A stretch of DNA of 64,000 bases from Utricularia gibba (lineage: Eukaryota > Streptophyta > Magnoliopsida > Lamiales > Lentibulariaceae), in assembly GCA_002189035.1 (NCBI GenBank), contig NEEC01000004.1:1488001-1552000 (forward strand). The letters are read 5' to 3'. Both the position numbers and the translations under genes were made by a program. Below the pieces are notes generated by a model. It saw only the letters and a list, made by a program, of their open reading frames with translations. It searched no databases and was not told where the DNA came from. Positions 11,690 to 22,960 of this stretch are shown here, piece after piece. Numbering within the stretch: the stretch's first letter is position 1; every line of letters begins with the position of its first letter.

Positions 11690-14129
11690 ATGGCGGAGTC
11701 CGTCTTCGTTGATATGGACTCCATTCCTCTCGCCGGAAAGGTGCTTTAACTGTCGTGGGTTTGCTTTTCTGGGGTATTCTGTTTTGTGGGCTGGATAAGC
11801 TTGAGATGTTTTTCTGGGTTTCATGGGGTCTCCTTTTGTTTGGGGTTTCCGAAAGGCGTTAGGGATGTGATTTCTGGGAAATTGATTTCTTGTCTTTACT
11901 GGGTGTATGAATGCTTTCTAAAGTTTCAGCCTTGAATATAGTTTGATCGAAATAGGTGCTTCTTCTTTCCTTTTTTTTCTTTCAGCATTGATTTGACATT
12001 TTTTTTCTACATACGCTTTTCTTTTTTGTTTCTGTATTCACCTCCTCCCTACTCGACCCCCTTCCCCTCTTTAATGCCCTAGTCGGTACAACTAAGGCCT
12101 GAAAATCGCGCCTTAATCTGTAAATAAAGCAGCTATCCTGGATTGAATATGTTCTGAAGGTTTGCGCTTGTGATCAAATTGATGGAATTAGTTTCTGAAG
12201 CTTGTGATGTGGTTCATTTTCATTTTTTGATGGAACCGATCTCTTTATCATTTCAGGAGCATATTGTGAAAACCAGCTGCGGTAATGTCTCTGTTGTCGT
12301 TTTAGGGGATCACGAAAAGCCAGCGCTTATCACTTATCCGGATTTGTCCCTAAACCGTAAGTGATGAAAAGCTTCAATTTTTTATGTAGTCAAGATCTTG
12401 ATTTTTTGGTATTATTATTTTGGAAATTCTCGCGCTTTTTCATGTTTTTTTTTTAATTCTCATTCGGGTAAGTTCTGCTTTAAAACATTTAATCAGATTT
12501 CTCTTAATTTTCTTGTTGTATCAACAAGCTCACTCCTAATGCTCTGCATTTTAAACACACAGACACTTCATGCTTCCATGGATTGTTTGTACACCAGGAG
12601 GCATTTTCCCTTCTGCTTCGCAACTTCTGCATTTATCATATCAGTCCTCCAGGCCATGAGGTGTGTTGCTTGATCGATTGGCAATACTGATAGTGTTCTT
12701 ATGGCTAATACGGTGGCCGTTAGATGTGCTGCATCTTAGCATTTTGATGAACTATTGCAGTCAGGTGCAGCTGCTGCCAGCCCCAATGAAGTCCCAATAA
12801 CAGCTGATGATTTGGCTGATCAAATTGTTGGGATCCTCAACTACTTTGGGTAGCATTCATGTCTTCTTTGGTAAATCTGTTCTATAAAATTGTTGTGCAG
12901 AAGACATATCCAACAAGCATTTTTCCCTTTTACAGACTTGGTACAGTAATGTGCTTGGGCGTAACTGCAGGAGCTTATATTTTAACTCTTTTTGCTGTGA
13001 GTTGTCCTTTGTTATTTCAATCACATGCTCCATACAGTTTTACAAACTCACTTGTTGATGTTTTCCCTCAGTTGAAGTACTCCGGACGTGTCATGGGCCT
13101 TATTCTTGTTTCCCCTCTTTGTAAATCCCCATCATGGTCCGAGTGGTTCTGCAACAAGGTGATATGTTGCACTACTCTGATTACTAAAAAAAGCTTCTTA
13201 GTTTTCTATTTTTTTTTGTAGAAGTGTACATTTTCCTGAAATTTGCTGCATATTTGCAGTTGCTGTCAAGTGTACTCTACCTCTGTGGCATGTGTGGAGT
13301 AGTACAGGAGCTGTTGCTCAGGCGCTACTTCAGCAAGGTTTGTTGCCTCTGCGCCATTTCTTTTCAGATGGGCACTATGAAAAGTTACATTTCATGTTGA
13401 TTTTAGGCGGTGCTCGGAAATATCGACGTGCCGGAGTCCGACATTGTCAAGTCATGCAGAAGGGTTTGTCCCTTGCTTCTTGCTCATCCCCCCTTATGTG
13501 CATTGCTTTCTTTTTGGCACCTAAGTATGTTGTGTACTGCAGTCGTTGTGTGAGAGGCAGAGCTCTAATGTTCTCCGGTATATTGAGGCCATCAATGGGT
13601 ATTCACCTATCTTTAGCTTTAGAAACCATCTTTGACAAGACATGTTTTCCAATGATGCTGTTTACATTCCGGCAGGAGACCTGACATTTCCGATGGCCTG
13701 TGGAAGTTGAAATGCCGATCACTGATCTTCGTCGGAGAAAACTCTCCGTTCCACCACGAAGCTCTTCACATGACATCCAAGCTTGAGAGGAGATTGAGTG
13801 CGTTGGTTGAGGTCTGCTATATCAGTCACTCGGACATTCATGTTGGGAATCCACATACAATGCAATGCAACACAGCGGCATGACGTTTGTTTCGATTTCA
13901 GGTTCAAGGTTGCGGATCAATGGTTACGCAGGAGCAACCGGACGCCATGCTGATGCCACTGGAATACTTCCTGATGGGGTACGGCTTCCAGAAGCAACAT
14001 TCCCATCTCAGCGTGAGTCCCAGAAGCCCATTGAGCCCCACGAGCATCTCCCCTGAGCTTTTCTCACCAGAAAGCATGGGACTCAAACTGAAACCAATAA
14101 AGACAACAAGAATCCAAGAAGAAGTGTGA
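11690..14129 (+). CDS. NDR family protein (N-MYC downregulated-like, NDL)
   Basis: Eleven exons: 11690-11740, 12257-12356, 12563-12660, 12761-12849, 12936-12996, 13072-13158, 13260-13337, 13407-13463, 13543-13598, 13676-13811 and 13902-14129. They give 346 residues, the family norm. The protein has an alpha/beta-hydrolase fold without the catalytic triad. Signatures are [77 protein letters not shown] and [18 protein letters not shown]. In Arabidopsis, NDL1-3 bind the G-protein beta subunit and affect auxin transport. The C-terminus is rich in Ser/Pro ([10 protein letters not shown]). A broken copy lies at 19,590-20,260. Confidence 0.95.
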
Positions 14130-14640
14130 AGAAGAATGAAGGCACACAAACAGGCAAGTCATCGAAAGAAACCTTTGTACACAGAAATTCATTCCATTTT
14201 ACATAAGTTGGTAGATACAGAAAAGAAGGGCAAGGATCATAGAAGACACAGTACAGTCAAAAAGATGGTGTTACTTTTTTTAAATTCTGTTGTGTCCCAC
14301 CACTGCAGTTTGTCTAAATTTGTTGGTGTGTATGGGAATAAAGAAAGAGTGGGTCTGTGTTTTCGTTTTCAGCCAGCTGTTAGACAGACTCTATCAGAGT
14401 TTGGTTGTAAGGCAACGAGTCCAGTTCCTCTCTTCTGTATTTTTGCTTGTCTTATTGTTGCAACCAGGCAAAGCTACATGTCCTCATTGCATCAGTTTGT
14501 CCTCCTCTTGCAGTAAAGATTCCAACCCTGCATTCTTATCACGACCGATCTAACGTTTCTGCTGTCAGTTTTCAATTCCTTTCCCCCCTTCTGATATTTG
14601 TTTAAATTCAAAAGCTTAGTACTGGTTGAAAGAAAGGAGA
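14130..14640 (+). other. NDL 3' untranslated region
   Basis: No gene is seen. Positions 14,215-14,560 match 19,830-20,110 (for example TTTTCGTTTTCAGCC and GAGTTTGGT), so this UTR was part of the duplicated segment. Confidence 0.65.
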
Positions 14641-14965
14641 ACAACCCAGATTAATGGGCGTTAGGAAAAGGGAAGGTGAAGTTCAATCGAGCGGCAAATC
14701 AGTTTAAAACAGCAGCGATGCCCGGAATTACAATAGCAAGAACGGTTTTCCTCGCCATGAATCTTTGAACGAAAAATGAGTAGTCATTCTACTAGTATTC
14801 TCTCTAATTCCAATTCCGAGCATTTATGAACCAATTGGAAACCTGGGTAACCAAGGATCATCATCAAAATGTAGTCTTTAAGTGTATGATTGATCTAATT
14901 TCGATTTACCTGGCTTCTTGTTAAGCCACTCTTCAGAGCCAGCAAATGCTCCTCGTCGTCCTTAC
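14641..14965 (-). pseudogene. ATH1-like homeodomain gene fragment
   Basis: This matches 20,155-20,610, the 3' half of the intact ATH1-like gene. The exon encoding [13 protein letters not shown] and its GTAAAT donor survive, at about 14,960-14,912. The start of the last exon (NWF side, about 14,850-14,820) survives too, but roughly 90 bp that should encode the rest of the recognition helix are deleted near 14,818. The upstream BELL exons are absent. It cannot make a DNA-binding homeodomain. Confidence 0.85.
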
Positions 14966-14969
14966 TGAT

Positions 14970-15590
14970 AGCGAACTTGCCCACCTGAAAGCGCGGTTTC
15001 ACCTCTGGCAGCACATGAACAGCACTCAAATTTAGTGTCCCAGATAGGTTCCTCACAAGGCACCACCAAAGAAACGTTGCCACCACCTCCCTTATCTTCA
15101 CCACCGTATCTGAACGTTATGCTGGTGTTATGGCGGTTCGTGGTTCACCTCTGCCCCAACTCTGAATCCCAGTAGCAGTCTGCTGGATTAGCAATGGGCA
15201 AGTCCTTCACTTGTGGAGTAAATTAGTGAAATACTCCTCAAGTTCTTTGGTTGTGCCACTGCTCACTCAGCTTTACTGCAATTTACCATTAACTTCTTTG
15301 TTTGCAGCTGATCATATGATTGTTGAAACACTTTGCCTCGAAAACTACGAGTTTGCACTGGGAGATGCTATGGCTTCTCGTTAGGTTTATTTTTTTCTCC
15401 ATGGGATCTTCTACTGCCTTTTGATGCAATACGCATGCTGCTCTGTGCTTTTACTAATATTTGGACACTTGAGCACCCATGTTACTAAATTCTCGAATCA
15501 GGGAATGCAGAACAAACACTTGTTGATCTAATACAGAATTTATTGGAGGCGTTTCTCCAAAGTTGAAACTATCAGCAAATGTGATAGTTA
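14970..15590 (+). pseudogene. IMP2 fragment
   Basis: The first part (about 15,100-15,185) encodes a broken VSERYAGVMAVRGS...PTLNPSSS, the segment around the catalytic serine of IMP2, with a one-base frame shift after RGS. The exon at 15,307-15,383 reads DHMIVETLCLENYEFALGD and then hits a stop. Homology continues through the following intron to 15,590, matching positions 3-262 at the left edge, where it ends abruptly. Downstream exons, including the lysine box, are missing, so the fragment is dead. Confidence 0.85.
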
Positions 15591-17279
15591 ATATTAAGTA
15601 TAGTGACTACGTAAACTTTATACGAGGTCTTTTTTTTTATTACAATAGAGTATTATTGATAGTAATTTCAAAGTTCGGTATGAGGTAGTTTTAGAATGGA
15701 TGATTATCTAGAAAACTCTTGATCAAAAATGGAAAAAATATAAAACTATAAGAATTATATATTTGAAACAAACAATATCATATAGAAAAACATGGATCAT
15801 GATAGAATTGTTAGTAGAAACAACATTTCGGTGTATATGGATCCGACTCGACAAGTTATCGATCAAATTCACCCAATCAACATAAAAAATACATTTTTTT
15901 GTTACACCTTGAACCCATTAAGTTAACATAAAAAAAATACGATTAGGTGGATATGATTCAATATGCTTGACTTGTCTCGAGTCATGAGTTAACATAAATC
16001 ATTACATAATATATATATATATTAATATGAATTAAGTTTAATTTATAAGTTATCAATCTAAATAATTGGAATGCCCAACACATTTGATAAAAAAAAACAT
16101 ATTTTTTTGTTGTTGATTTACATTTTAGGTTCAACCCATCTAATCCATTGAGTCAATCCGTACTCTTTACTATATACCTATTTTGTACTTGTTTTTTTGT
16201 TTGTTGAGCTTCTAGTTATACAAAAGTTGAAAATTCATTTCATATAAAGTGAAAGATTAATTTATATTAAATAAAAATTATTAATCAAATATTTTGTAAA
16301 TAATGATATTCAATATTATATATTTGATACTTAATTTATTTTTTTTATTTAAATTTATATTTGTTGTGAAATACAGATTCATATTAATTGGATTTAGTTC
16401 ATCATATGTGTTATAATAAAATCTAATTTAATTATTATTTATTATACGTATTTTAATAATATTATATATATATTTATTTAAATTATAAAAACTTTTTTAA
16501 AAATAAACTTTATATTTTTTAAATCATTTATTTTTATATAAATTAATCTTATTCATATTTAAATTAAAAAACAAATTCAAATAACCCGTCCATAACTTAT
16601 TGCATTGTGAAACATGAATATGAGGAAAATCACATAAATATATAAATAAATATATTTTCTGATGTTGAAATGAAGTGCATTGACTTGGAATGAATTAAAT
16701 ACAAAATCAATGCAAAAAAATTAATTAAATTCAAAACTAATTTAAAGTCAACAAAACAAAGAAGTTTAAAGCATATTCGATTCAAAAAATAAGATTAATC
16801 GATTCGATTTTTTATTACCTAATTACAAATTATTAATATATTATTAATAAAATACATTACTTCCCACATGAATTCAAAATCAATATTCAATTAAAACATC
16901 TACCTTGTGTTCCCATTGAATGTTTTGAACATACTATTTTTATATTAATCAAACATTTTGTAGAAGAATGTCTAACAAAAAAATATTTTTTTATCTTAAT
17001 AAAATATTGTTAATAATTATTTATATAATATAATTAAAAAAAATGAGTCAAATAAATGAAACTAGAGTATAGTTATTTATCCAAAATTAATTGAAAACCA
17101 ATTTATATATATTTTTAATTATTATTTTTATTAAGGAATATGAATTACAGAAAATTAAATTAAATATATTGAATGTTGAGGGCGGCCTTACGATGGTTGA
17201 CTTCGGGTTTCATTTATTGGTCATTAAGGCGGGGATGGGTAATTAACTTAATAATAAGAACCTAATCTTCTTAATTTTC
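15591..17279. other. AT-rich spacer
   Basis: About 1.7 kb of very AT-rich sequence with (AT)n at about 16,007-16,024. No ORF, RNA gene or terminal repeats are seen. Confidence 0.6.
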
Positions 17280-17836
17280 TTGTCATCATCGACGCCACGC
17301 TCTCTGGAATTTGAACCAGTTGCTTGTCCACGCTACGCGTGGAGTATTAAGAGAGTTGCCATGGTACGCTTTGTTAGATTCTTCTGGTTGAATTTTCTCT
17401 TTTTGGTCGCGGTTACCTTGTGGGTTTTTCTTCTTTTTGTTTTTTTGAAACCGGAATGTTGTATGATTCTCCGTGATTTTCTGCAGTTGATTCACCGGGT
17501 TTTTTTAAGTGCCCGCTACCCTGTTCTCGATTCGCAGGTTCCGAATCTACTCCCGGGGCTTCTGTTCTGAGGGATTTTGTTTCTTGAAGACTGGTCACTT
17601 AGTTTCCAGGAGTTTTGGAAATTCGTTCACCTGGCGGTCATACAATTCTGTGGTACTGGGATCTTGGGGTATAAGGATATTTACTGTTACCCGGATAGGG
17701 AAATGCCCTTAGTCCCATTGTGGGAGGGGAATCGTTGAGTATATAGCGAAGTTCAAAGGTTTGGGATGCAGTGAAACTTCTTGTTGAATCGGGTTTTTGA
17801 ATCACATTGGCTTAGATGCAACTGTAGATTGGAAAC
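17280..17836 (+). other. Leader region of the glycosyltransferase gene
   Basis: GC content rises at 17,280. The stretch probably holds the promoter and 5' UTR of the downstream gene, with a possible leader intron starting after GCCATG at 17,362. No other gene is supported. Confidence 0.4.
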
Positions 17837-19273
17837 ATGGAAGAAGGCTCTAATCTGTCACCTGGGACAAAGGCCAGGGGTCTTCCCCAAAGGCTGCAAC
17901 AGTTGCTGTTGATGCTTCTTCCGCTCTGTTTTATTGTTGCTGTTATTATTATGCACACGACGAGTTATTTTAGGGTTAATACTCCAATTACCTCTCCAAG
18001 GTCAGCTTTTTTACCTTGCATTAATGGGAGAAATTTGACCTCATGGAAATGGATTGAACCCCCTATGAATCTGATGCACAATATGAGCGATAAGCAGTTG
18101 TTTTGGAGGGCATCCCGTGAACCCCGGGTTAAGAAGTATCCGTGTAAGAGGGTTCCTAAAGTTGCCTTCATGTTCCTGACCAAGGGGCCATTGCCATTAG
18201 CCCCTCTATGGGAAAGGTTTTTCAAGGGTCATGAAGGGCTGTATTCCATCTACATTCATTCTTTGCCTTGGTTTCAGCCGAAGTTTTCATCCTCTTCTGT
18301 GTTCTACGGAAGGCAAATACCTAGTCAGGTGGGTTCATTGCCCTTTAAACATGGTTGGTTATGTGCTTGGTAGTTTTCCAATCTTTCCTATGTTACTGTA
18401 ATGGGATACACAAAGTGGTTATTCGTGTAGAAATGGAATTACGTCGGTAAATGTTGACTTAAGGTCCTTTCTGTGGAATCCACTTCATTTTTTCCAGGAG
18501 ATCTCTCAAAGAATACATGAACACTTGATCCAGATATATTACTTTTATCTGTATTAGATTGATGAGATATGGTTCCTGCAGCAAGTTCCTCTGTGTTTCT
18601 GCTGATGATTCCGTCTCTTGTTTCTCTGTGTCCTGAAAAGGTGAGTGAATGGGGGAAGATTACTTTGTGTGATGCCGAGAGACGACTCGTAGCAAATGCC
18701 CTTCTGGACGTTGCAAATGAACGCTTCGTCTTGTTATCTGAATCATGTATTCCCCTCCACAACTTCACCTTCATCTACAACTACTTGACTGGCTCCAAAC
18801 ACAGCTTCTTGGGCGTCTTCGATGATCCCGGTCCATATGGAAGGGGGCGATACACCATCAACATGTTACCAGAAATCAACATCACCCAGTGGCGCAAGGG
18901 CTCCCAGTGGTTCGAACTCAACCGGAAGCTAGCCATCCTCGCAGTCAAAGACGAGAAATACTACCCGAAATTCTCGGAGTTCTGCAATCCACCTTGCTAC
19001 GTGGACGAGCATTATCTCCCCACCATGCTGTTCATACAGGCCGGCCACATGCTGGCAAACAGAAGCTTAACTTGGACTGACTGGTCGAGGGGCGGCGCAC
19101 ACCCTGCAACTTTTGGTGGAGCTGATATCAGCAAAGAGTTTTTGAAGAGAATGAATGGAGACAGCAGATGTGACTACAACAATAAGACATCTTCTTCCGT
19201 TTGCTTTCTGTTCGCAAGGAAGTTTTCTCCCAGCGCCTTAGAAGCCCTGACTCCCACTCTCCTGGGATTTTAG
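17837..19273 (+). CDS. Core-2/I-branching GlcNAc-transferase family protein (GT14, BC10-like)
   Basis: Two exons (17837-18328 and 18641-19273) give 374 residues. It is a type II Golgi membrane protein: a short cytosolic tail, one anchor at about residues 24-42 (LLLMLLPLCFIVAVIIMH), then a lumenal DUF266/GT14 domain. Landmarks are KVAFMFLTKGPLPLAPLWE, YSIYIHSLPW, VFYGRQIPSQ, DAERRLVANALLD, ERFVLLSESCIPLHNF, WRKGSQWFELNR and YVDEHYLPTM. Rice BC10 of this family affects cell-wall composition and arabinogalactan proteins; the acceptor is unknown. Its position between two halves of a duplicated NDL-ATH1 segment is notable. Confidence 0.93.
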
Positions 19274-19568
19274 ACATACGTAGTGTTCCACTTTTCCTTA
19301 GTCGCTGTTTTCTGAGACCAGAAGGTGCAAGTTAATTGTCCTTTACAGTTTTACCATGAATACAAGTCTGTCATACCGGCTTCTCGGGCCGTTTCTTTCA
19401 GCATGATTTTCAGTAGTAAGGTCAACGATCATCTTGTATGGAGACAAATGAATCTGTCCGAATGTCCAGCCGGATTTTGGTTAGAACCTGGGGACAGTGG
19501 GAGTGTGTAACTGGGGAATGATCTTGGTATAGCGCTGGCGAATGAGTTTTGCCTCCCGGTTCCACCCT
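19274..19568 (+). other. 3' flank of the glycosyltransferase gene
   Basis: Probable 3' UTR. No gene is seen. Confidence 0.5.
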
Positions 19569-19589
19569 CCCCCCCCCCCCCCCCCCCCC
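19569..19589 (+). repeat. Poly-C tract (21 C)
   Basis: An uninterrupted run of 21 C. It lies exactly where the glycosyltransferase flank ends and the duplicated NDL sequence begins, so it may mark the join or an assembly-difficult point. Confidence 0.9.
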
Positions 19590-20260
19590 TGTAATGCCCT
19601 GAAAACGCACCTGGCATGAATATGTTCTCAAGGATTGCGTTTGTGATAAAATCTTATTTGATGGAATGAGTTTCTGAAGTATACGGTGTGTTTCATTTTC
19701 ATTTTTTGTATGGAACCGATGTCTTCATCATTTCAGAAGCAAGCATATTGTGAAAACCAGCTGCGGCAATGTCTCTGTTGTCGTTTTAGGGGATCTTGAA
19801 AAGCCATAGCTGATCACTTGTATAGAAGAAGGGTAAGGATCGTAGAAGACACATTACAGTCAAAAAAGATGGATTCTTTTTTTAAATCCTGTTGTCTCCC
19901 AACACTGCAATTTGCCGAAATTTGGTGGGTGTTTGTGGGAATAAAGAAAGAATCGGCCTGTGTTTTCGTTTTCAGCCCACCGTTAGGAAGACCCCATCGG
20001 AGTTTGGTCGTGAGGCAAAGCCACATGTCCGTATTGCGTTAGTTTGTCCTCCTCTTGCAGTAAAGATTCTAACCCTGGATTCTCATCACGAGCGATCCAA
20101 CATTTCAACAATTAGTTTTCAATTCAAAAGCTTGCTACTGGTTGAAGGAAATGCGAACAACCGAGAATAATGGGCGTTAGGAAAGGGGAAGGTGAAGTTG
20201 AATCGAGCGGCAAATCAGTTTACAACTGCAGAAATGGTGGCCGAAAATTACAATAGCAAG
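19590..20260 (+). pseudogene. NDL pseudogene with internal deletion
   Basis: This contains the end of NDL intron 1 and most of exon 2 ([17 protein letters not shown]), then a stop where the intact gene reads EKPALITY. At about 19,820 the sequence jumps straight to the NDL 3' UTR and continues to about 20,260, losing exons 3-11. The acceptor before exon 2 is also altered by a small insertion (CAGAAGCAAGCAT against CAGGAGCAT). Confidence 0.88.
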
Positions 20261-20303
20261 TAACGGTTGTCGCCGCCATGTATTTTTGCCTCTTTATCAT
20301 CAA

Positions 20304-21853
20304 TCATTGATCCGAAAATCTCGTATTGTTGAACGGAATGTGAGTAGTGATTCTACTAGTATGCTCGCCAATTCCGATTCCTTCGGTTTGTTCGCTGCTT
20401 CGTCTGGGCTTCCTTGTGCTCATTTCTGAGTACATTTCCTCTATCATCGGCTTCCATAGGCGTACGCGAGCATTTATGAACCAATTGGAAACCTGGGTAA
20501 CCAATGATCATCATCAAAATGCAATCTTTAGAGTATGATTGATCCAATTTCGATTTACCTGGCTTCTTGTTAAGCCACTCTTCAGAGCCAGCAAGTGCTT
20601 CTCCGCATCCCTTGGGTACCTGAAATATGTTAAATTCGTAATTTTTTTGCACAGTTTGGGTGTTGAATTTGTAGGGTGCTTACGGGTGTAGGAAGTTTTG
20701 GAACATCCAGGCTTTCAATACAGAGACAGATCTCTCGGGCAACCCTCGTTGAGGTTTCCAGAGAGGCTGCTCCTTTTTTTTCATCTCTTGTATAGCAGCA
20801 GCCCATTGCTTTTGCATCATCATAGATGATGATGATGAGGAGGATGTACCAAGTGGAGAATAGTTGTTTTCTTCTCTTTGTCTCTCAACTCTGCGTGACC
20901 CCAGTTCCAGAATGAGGCTGCTGATTCTTTCTCTGAGGGACTTGTACATGTTAGATATCGCAGGAAGAGCGAAACGTGTGTGGAGATTTGGATCCAGGTC
21001 GGTTACTGCATGAAATGCAGAGATTACCGTGTGGACTTCATCCAAGCATTGATTGTATTGATTGTCAACCTGGATTTGAATGAACAAGAAGTCGAGTCAG
21101 TAGAATGTGTCAAGGCTGTAAGAGATGAAGCAAATTGCTGATACTAACCAATTGCAGTAAAGCCAGCAGATGCTTTTTCTTGGCTTCGGTTTCCATGGTG
21201 TCATTATCAGGGGTTGAGCTTGAAGGGTTGGCTGTGCTTTCTTCAGTTGAAAATTTGCTCTGCAGCTCAGGACTTTCAAGAGAAAAGCAAGCGATTTCAG
21301 CAAGAATCTTCTGCATTGCGTGCATAAGCGCTGAGGATGAAAGCTGGAGAGGTTTGCTGGGATTGTTCATAGCATTGCTGCTGCTGGAAGTATGATCAGA
21401 CCTGAGTTTCTGCTTACGGAAGGAATGGCTTGAAGATGTGATCTCTGAGCATTGCTCCTGAGCCGCAAAGCTCAAACACGACTCACTGTTGAAATTCCCA
21501 GAGTTGATCTCCTGCTCCCTCAGTACCCATTCATAGTTTTCAGCTTGGTGTTGAGAAGCAGCCATGAATTTGTTGAAGCTGGGGTCAAAAGGCAAAGCGC
21601 AACTGTAATGTGGAGTGTCAACTGGACAATTCCCTAAACCAGAGCTACTGCCAAATGGGTAGGCAGCAAAAGAGCTTTGCTCATTGGTGAAATTGATGAG
21701 GGCTTCCTGGAGAGAGGGAGGGGAAGCAAGCTGCGGTGGAATGAACTGGTTCTGAACTGTGTAGTCCATTGAAGAATACATGGCTGTGCAGAATGGAGTT
21801 TCTTCTGTTTCAACACAGTTGGAAGCAGCAGCTTCTGCAAGCCTATAGCTCAT
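20304..21853 (-). CDS. ATH1: BELL1-like homeodomain transcription factor, ATH1-like
   Basis: Four exons on the minus strand (21853-21149, 21069-20684, 20619-20559, 20492-20304) give 446 residues; an in-frame ATG at 21,874 would add seven. The BELL domain includes [19 protein letters not shown] and the part reaching [16 protein letters not shown]. The TALE homeodomain starts in [20 protein letters not shown], continues [20 protein letters not shown] and ends [20 protein letters not shown]. The WMFQNFLHP and EEMYSEM forms are those of ATH1. BELL proteins pair with KNOX partners; ATH1 acts in the shoot apex on growth, light response and flowering. A truncated copy lies at 14,641-14,965. Confidence 0.92.
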
Positions 21854-22960
21854 TCCCCCTACCCTGTTTTGCATTGAAAGGAAAGATAAATGACACCATG
21901 TTTCTAAGGAGAGTAATCTGAGATTGAGAATCAAAAAGCAAACCTTTTAGTTATCGGGAAAGGAAGTAACAGAAGATTAGAACAGCTCTGGTGTGGGTGG
22001 GCGTGGTTGGTTTGCAGAGCAGAGGCGTTAGAAGATTATAACAAGATGAAGAGCAGTGGAGAGAAGTGGATTCATTTGATGACAACTATATGTAGGAAAT
22101 CACTGGTTACCCTTTCCTCCCAAACAGTCAGCTGTGTCATCAAAACCCAAAAAGACTGTAAAAAGTGAGATTTTTCGAATTTCTGCTCTCATGCACTAAA
22201 CCAGCAGCTGCTGCTGCTGCAGGTGCAGGTCCGCTCATTCATCTCAACCCCACCATTCGTGAGAAAGCTAGACAACAAGGGATAAAGGGACAAAGGGGAA
22301 AGAAAGAAAGAAAGAATTGTGATTTTGTATTGTCTCCGAAGAAATGCAAAAGCTGATCTGCTTGCCACCAGAATCGCTCCTCCTCCTCTCCTTCCTTAGA
22401 AAGCTTGTATCACACAGACATGTGTTCATGGCGTTTAATGACCAGTGGCTTCTTCCATCTACAACCAACCAGGAAAGCCTATACGTGGAACCAGGCAACT
22501 GTTGCTCATGGGCCTCCTCCCTGTGCAGATCTACGGATGTAGGGAGGTGGATATGAATCATTGCACGGTGTTGAGTGAGAGGCAGGGGCTCCAATCCAAG
22601 GGTGAAATGCATAGCATGAAATGATATGATGCATGATCCTGTACATTCTTTCATTTCTGTTGCAGCCTTTTCTGTGTCCCTCCTCTCTTGTAGCCATCCA
22701 CTTGTCAAGGTCATGTGCATGGCTACTACTAACTACCCCATGGTGAAACCAAGCAAACAAACAAAGCAGAAAGGAACAAGCTATTCTTTCAGCTACCTGA
22801 ATCAAACAAGGGAGTTATGGCAAGCTAACTGTTTCAGCAGCAGTGCACCCCCAGTCTCCTCCACCTCAACTCACAGACAGAGAGAGCCAAGAGAGAAGGC
22901 ACAAGGAAAGAGACGCAGAGATAGAGTTAATGCAAGGAAGATGAGGATGGTGGAACAACA
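21854..22960. other. ATH1 5' leader and promoter
   Basis: No gene is supported. It holds a GCAGCTGCTGCTGCTGCAGG microsatellite (22,203-22,222), a GAAA repeat (about 22,298-22,315) and short ORFs on both strands without family resemblance. Confidence 0.45.
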
